Assembly (NCBI GenBank): GCA_029976025.1
Contig: JARKNX010000213.1
Coordinates: 1-64,000 of the forward strand
Length of the DNA stretch: 64,000 nt
Origin: Aggregatilineales bacterium
GTDB taxonomy: Bacteria; Chloroflexota; Anaerolineae; Aggregatilineales; Ch27
Reading direction: 5' to 3'
Part shown: piece after piece, positions 60,193 to 64,000 of the stretch
Layout: each line of letters begins with the position of its first letter
Position numbering within the stretch: the stretch's first letter is position 1
Notes under the pieces: generated by a model
The model's database searches: none
Told to the model about the DNA's origin: nothing
What the model saw: only the letters and a program-made list of their open reading frames with translations
Program-made: the position numbers and the translations under genes

Positions 60193-61791
60193 CTACCGCG
60201 CGCTGCCTGCCTCAAACAGCCGGGCGACTTCTATTTCGGTCAGCGCGCCGTTGAAGAGCTGGATATTTCTGACCATGCCGGAGAGCGGATTGACCCGCCG
60301 CGATCCGGCGCGTTCTGCGCCGATGATCGTGTGTCCCGCTGCGTTCCAGTATTCATCAAACGCGGCCCCGGCCTGTAGCTGGCCGTCCACATACAGCGCG
60401 AACGCGCCCGTGCTGGCGTCGCGCACGCCGGCCAGGTGATACCACCGCCCGACTTCTGGCCTGAATGCCGCCACCGCGCGCACCGGCGCCCGGCCGAAAG
60501 CATCAAACAGGGTGAAGGCGAACGCCTCGCCAGTGTATTCGAGGGCGAAGTTGCTGGAGATACCGCCGTCCTGGCTGAGAATCCCGGCAGGGGCGCTGAG
60601 GCTGTCCAGGCTCACTTCGGCGGCGACGGTATAGCTGCCCAGAGTGTTGACCCAGGACGCGCCGGTGTCCACAAAGGCGCTGTCCAGTTGGATTGTGCCC
60701 TGAACAGGGGAGGCGGAGTCGGCGATCAGGAGGTTGTCCATCGCAGCTACAAGGCCGCACGCTTCGCCCGCCGGGAGGGCCTGAGGTGTGGAAAGCGGGA
60801 GCGGCTGCCCGAAGTCAGGCGTGCCGTCGGGGTTCCAGATGAACCGCTGCATCGCGATGGCCCGGTCCCCCCAGCCGTCGCTGGCGATCGTCTTGGTGTG
60901 GTAGATCAGCCAGCTTTCGCTGCCATCGGGCGAAGGCACAGGCGTCGAATTGTGGCCCACGCCGTACACGCTGCCGCCTTCGCCGGTGTAGCCGCTGAAC
61001 ACCGGGCCGATCTTCTCCCATGAACCGGGATCCAGCGGGTCGTCGCCCACCAGCCTCAGCAGCCCGAGCTTGTAAGCCGTCGTCCAGCTTGCGTCTGCGG
61101 AGTAGACGATCGAAAGCTGGCCGTCATGGATGAAGGCTTCCGGCCCTTCCTGAATCGCGGCTACGGATCGTTCCCAGCTTTCGGTCGGCTCAGAGAGTAA
61201 CACCCGTTTGCTGCTGAGGGTGAGCGGATCGCTCATGGCGGCGATATACAGATTCTGGGGGAAGTCGCCCCGTTCGCCTGGCCAGCCGGACCACACCATA
61301 TAAAGCTGATCGTTGTACTCAAATACGGCTCCATCAATCGCCCATCTGTCATCACTGGGGTCGTAGACTTTGCCTCTCATCGTCCATGTCCCCTGAGGAT
61401 CGGCGGTATCGGCCTGCAAGACGAACATGCGGTGCGTTGCGTTGGCGCCCGGCGCGCTGGTCGCGGCGACGTAGATGTACCACTCGCCATCGTGGTAGAA
61501 CAATTCCGGCGCCCACATGTCGTAACTGTACGGCTGGCCAGCTGGCGGGGTGAAGACCGGCACAGGCCCGGCATCCCGCAGCCCGGTGAGCGTCTCCGAC
61601 CGGGCAATGGTCAGCCTGCCAGCATTGGATTGGACCAGGTAGTAAAAGCCATCCTGGAAAACGACCGACGGGTCCTGCCCCTGGGCGATCAGGGGATTTC
61701 TGAAGACGCAGTCAATCCCATGGATTGGCGACGAAGGCAGCAGCATGATCAATACTCCCAGCAGCAGGAGCAATACGCGATAACTTTTCAT
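60193..61791 (-). CDS. Secreted GH43-family glycosidase with LamG-type domain
   Basis: A 532-residue exported enzyme. Signal peptide 1-25. A five-bladed GH43 propeller (about 28-335) carries the expected acidic residues: Asp in GQDPSVVF (general base), Asp in AIDGAVFEY (pKa modulator) and Glu in IQEGPEAF (general acid). A LamG/concanavalin-like binding domain (about 375-525, FALYVDGQLQAGA) follows. GH43 enzymes are mostly arabinofuranosidases or xylosidases, so it may feed the arabinose locus upstream. The gene converges with the beta-helix gene. A GGAGGAG site precedes the ATG. Confidence 0.88.
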   Translation of the reverse strand: MKSYRVLLLLLGVLIMLLPSSPIHGIDCVFRNPLIAQGQDPSVVFQDGFYYLVQSNAGRLTIARSETLTGLRDAGPVPVFTPPAGQPYSYDMWAPELFYHDGEWYIYVAATSAPGANATHRMFVLQADTADPQGTWTMRGKVYDPSDDRWAIDGAVFEYNDQLYMVWSGWPGERGDFPQNLYIAAMSDPLTLSSKRVLLSEPTESWERSVAAIQEGPEAFIHDGQLSIVYSADASWTTAYKLGLLRLVGDDPLDPGSWEKIGPVFSGYTGEGGSVYGVGHNSTPVPSPDGSESWLIYHTKTIASDGWGDRAIAMQRFIWNPDGTPDFGQPLPLSTPQALPAGEACGLVAAMDNLLIADSASPVQGTIQLDSAFVDTGASWVNTLGSYTVAAEVSLDSLSAPAGILSQDGGISSNFALEYTGEAFAFTLFDAFGRAPVRAVAAFRPEVGRWYHLAGVRDASTGAFALYVDGQLQAGAAFDEYWNAAGHTIIGAERAGSRRVNPLSGMVRNIQLFNGALTEIEVARLFEAGSAR

Positions 61792-61894
61792 GGAGGCTCC
61801 TCCCCGGTCAGTTAGAGTTTTTCAGTCGTCCGGCGGCATGCAGCATATTCCGGCTCAGATCAGGCTTAATCCGGGCGGACCTGCCGGCGGCGCG

Positions 61895-62653
61895 TCAGAC
61901 GTTACAAAGCCGGTACGCTTCCCGCAGCGCCGCGATGGGGTCCCCCCGGGGCACAAATTCCTGCCCGATATAGCCGGTGTAGCCAGTCGCCTTGATCGCC
62001 TGCATAATCGGGGTGTACTGAAGCTCCTGCGTGGCATCGATCTCGTTGCGACCCGGGACGCCGGCTGTGTGGTAGTGGCCGATATAAGCGGAGCTGGCGC
62101 GGATGGTGCTGATGATATCCCCTTCCATAATCTGCATGTGGTAGATATCGTACAGCAGCCTGACTCTGGGGGAGTTCACCTGCCTGATCACTTCAACTCC
62201 CCACGGCGACCGATCGCACATATAGTCGGGATGATCGACCTTGCTGTTGAGGAGCTCCAGCAGCAGGGTGATCCCCGCACTTTCGGCCAGCGGCGCGATC
62301 TGGCGCAGATTTTCTATTGTGATAGCCTGCCCTTCTGCGTCACTTTGCCCGTCGCGATTGCCGCTGAACACGATCAGGTTGGGGATATTCCACTTCTGGG
62401 CCAGCGCCAGTTGTTCGCCAAGCTGCGCCTCGATTGCTGCCAGATTCTCCCGCCTGTTCAGGCCGACGGTCAGCGGGCCGTGGCCGCCCACCGTCACGAT
62501 GCGCAGGCCGTGGTCCGCCGCCATTGGGAAGAATTCCGGCGGCAGCAGTTCCAGGCCGGCATACCCGATTTCCCTGATAACGCGCATCAGCTCAGCGGGC
62601 GGGATGCCGCTGTTTTCGAAACACCACCATGATACAGCCTGTTGGAATGCCAT
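61895..62653 (-). CDS. Hydroxypyruvate isomerase-like TIM-barrel protein
   Basis: A 252-residue AP-endonuclease-2-type TIM barrel of the hydroxypyruvate isomerase (Hyi) / sugar-phosphate isomerase group. Metal-site features are the Glu in LLLELLNSKVDHPDY, RLLYDIYHMQIMEG (Asp and His), YIGHYHTAG and the terminal YIGQEFVPRGDP. The length is normal for Hyi. True hydroxypyruvate isomerase and ketose 3-epimerase activities are hard to separate by sequence. The ATG at 62653 follows GGAGGG; the frame extends 23 codons upstream. It is divergent from the dipeptidase gene. Confidence 0.83.
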   Translation of the reverse strand: MAFQQAVSWWCFENSGIPPAELMRVIREIGYAGLELLPPEFFPMAADHGLRIVTVGGHGPLTVGLNRRENLAAIEAQLGEQLALAQKWNIPNLIVFSGNRDGQSDAEGQAITIENLRQIAPLAESAGITLLLELLNSKVDHPDYMCDRSPWGVEVIRQVNSPRVRLLYDIYHMQIMEGDIISTIRASSAYIGHYHTAGVPGRNEIDATQELQYTPIMQAIKATGYTGYIGQEFVPRGDPIAALREAYRLCNV

Positions 62654-62851
62654 ACTCTGCCCTCCATGATTGTCGCCGGCCGCGCCATGCCCGGGCCGGG
62701 ATTCCAACTTCGTCCTAAGCATAGCAGCAATTCGGGAATTCGGGCGCGCTGACCCGGCCAGCCTCCCCCGCGATATTTGAAGAACGCGGCGGGGGCAGTA
62801 TCATTGGTGAACTGATCCGGGGCGCTGTACGCCACATGAAAAGGGAGAGCT

Positions 62852-63937
62852 ATGGCTGAGCATTCACCGCGGGCAGCTCTGGAGCTGCACCGCCGGGCGA
62901 TCGTTATTGACGGGCATTCGGATATCCTGAGCGCCGTGGCTGACGGGCGTGTGCGCCTGAAGGAGCGGGTCACTGTGGAGCCACCGGAGACCTGGCAGGG
63001 GGCGGCATATGTCCGGGTTCCCGCCCACGGGACGCCGTATTCTCCCTCGCCCTATTCGGTATGGTTCGAGTGCATCGGGCAGTATGATATCCCCCGGTTT
63101 CAGGAGGGCGGCGTCACCGCCGAGGTGATGGCGATCTTCGTCGATGAGGCCAATCGTCACCGGCCGCTTGAGCGCGCGCTGGATATGGTGGCGGCCTTCC
63201 ACCGGGAGATTGAGAGCAACCCGGAGACGCTGCTCCTGGCTACCACGGCGGCCGATATCCGGCGGGCCAAAGCGGAGGGCAAGACAGCGCTACTGCTGAG
63301 CTTCGAGGGGGGCGAGCCGCTCGGCTGGGATCTGAACCTGCTCGATATCTTTTACCGGCTGGGGCTGCGGATGATCTCCCTGACGCACAGCCGGCGCAAC
63401 GCTCTGGCCGACGGCACGCAGCTCGGCATCCAGACCGGCGGCCTGACTTACCTGGGGCGGGACCTGATCCGGCGCATGAATGAGCTGGGCATGGTGATTG
63501 ATCTGGCGCACCTGAGCGACGCTGGTGTGTGGGAGGTGCTGGAGCTTTCACAGGCCCCCGTCATCTTCTCCCACACGACGGTGAGCGGCGCGCCCGGGTA
63601 CAAAACTGGCCTGGCTGAGCCTGATCCCCGGCGGGGGCGGTCCAAGCTGCACGCGCTGGCTGAAAACGGCGGCGTCGCCTGTGTGATCTTCGTGGAGCAG
63701 CCGGATGTCCGCGCTATCGTGGACGATATCGAGACGGTCATCCAGCATGCGGGGGATGACCATGTCGGGCTGGGCAGCGATTTCGTGAGTCTGGCTCATG
63801 CGCCGAAGGGCCTGGAGGATATTTCCAGACTGCCGGCCGTGACGGAAGAAATGGTCCGCCGGGGGTACTCTGATGAGACGATCCTGAAGGTGCTGGGGGG
63901 GAACCTGCTGCGCGTGTTTGGGGAGGTGCTTGGATAG
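62852..63937 (+). CDS. Membrane dipeptidase-like (M19) peptidase
   Basis: A 361-residue M19 (renal-dipeptidase family) metallohydrolase. The first zinc pair is IDGHSD (residues 20-25), the bridging Glu is in LLSFEGGEPLG, LTHSRRNALADG follows, and the second-site His residues are in IDLAHLSDAG and VIFSHTTVSG. VGLGSDF carries the catalytic Asp. No signal peptide is seen, so it is probably cytosolic, acting on dipeptides or N-acyl amino acids. The gene is complete and ends 63 bp before the window edge. Confidence 0.92.
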   Translation: MAEHSPRAALELHRRAIVIDGHSDILSAVADGRVRLKERVTVEPPETWQGAAYVRVPAHGTPYSPSPYSVWFECIGQYDIPRFQEGGVTAEVMAIFVDEANRHRPLERALDMVAAFHREIESNPETLLLATTAADIRRAKAEGKTALLLSFEGGEPLGWDLNLLDIFYRLGLRMISLTHSRRNALADGTQLGIQTGGLTYLGRDLIRRMNELGMVIDLAHLSDAGVWEVLELSQAPVIFSHTTVSGAPGYKTGLAEPDPRRGRSKLHALAENGGVACVIFVEQPDVRAIVDDIETVIQHAGDDHVGLGSDFVSLAHAPKGLEDISRLPAVTEEMVRRGYSDETILKVLGGNLLRVFGEVLG

Positions 63938-63963
63938 CGGGACGGGCGACCATCCCGCTATCC
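63932..63963 (+). terminator. Stem-loop overlapping the dipeptidase stop
   Basis: GGATAGCGGGA (63932-63942) pairs perfectly with TCCCGCTATCC (63953-63963) over a 10-nt loop. No T-tract follows, so it may be a weak terminator or 3'-end stabiliser. Confidence 0.55.
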
Positions 63964-64000
63964 GGGGCAGGGGGCGGTGCTAATCGCCCGCGGCGGGCGG

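Overview
The window is a GC-rich bacterial chromosome segment, probably from a Chloroflexota member of Anaerolineae type. That assignment is inferred from gene content: several binding-protein-dependent sugar transporters without ATPase genes, a cupredoxin-fused NirK, DUF11 surface proteins and an Hdr/Mvh operon. No rRNA or phylogenetic marker is present. I found no tRNA, CRISPR array, insertion sequence, phage gene or integrase. Most genes have clear Shine-Dalgarno sites (AGGAGG-like), and several annotated starts were moved downstream to fit them.

Layout. (1) 206-3852: respiratory/copper block with a Crp/Fnr regulator, a 2[4Fe-4S] ferredoxin, a secreted cupredoxin-NirK nitrite reductase and a PCuAC-SCO copper chaperone fusion. 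(2) 3999-12533: arabinose/arabinan locus. A minus-strand operon (binding protein, two permeases, GH127 beta-L-arabinofuranosidase) diverges from a LacI regulator and a GH51 alpha-L-arabinofuranosidase. A strong promoter with an adjacent 18-bp palindrome lies between them. (3) 12591-26573: a secreted beta-propeller/SH3-like protein, ornithine carbamoyltransferase, an intergenic structured-RNA candidate, a patatin lipase, two overlapping paralogous secreted proteins (one with an amber codon at codon 3 of its natural start) and a 1912-residue DUF11-repeat protein ending in an LPSTG sortase-like signal. (4) 27218-42660: a large amino-sugar catabolic region. It has two AgaS-like SIS proteins, two ROK kinases, a DeoR regulator, a LacD-type aldolase, a GatZ/KbaZ-family protein without its usual partner, an ABC importer, NagA-type deacetylase, a third SIS protein, a URO-D-like protein and an FGGY kinase. 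A plausible flow is import, ROK phosphorylation, deacetylation, deamination/isomerisation to tagatose-6-P or fructose-6-P, then epimerisation or aldol cleavage. A 9-bp motif (AAACAATCA) recurs at the region's promoters and is a candidate DeoR operator.

(5) 42686-49829: a seven-gene minus-strand operon hdrC-hdrB-hdrA-mvhD-mvhG-mvhA-maturation protease, encoding a putative electron-bifurcating heterodisulfide reductase/[NiFe]-hydrogenase complex. (6) 50058-53083: a NarL-type regulator whose phospho-acceptor Asp is replaced by Glu, divergent from a membrane GAF histidine kinase. (7) 53700-58046: a 1448-residue protein joining TPR-like repeats, a zinc ribbon and a VirD4/HerA-like ATPase, with a near-consensus promoter and a leader of about 390 nt. 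(8) 58453-63937: a secreted beta-helix protein, a secreted GH43-LamG protein, a hydroxypyruvate-isomerase-like TIM barrel and an M19 dipeptidase.

The observations I find most worth following are the Hdr/Mvh operon, the Glu-substituted receiver, the TPR-zinc ribbon-ATPase fusion and its leader, the amber codon in the secreted-protein gene, the orphan GatZ in the amino-sugar pathway, and the structured intergenic RNA near 15.7 kb.
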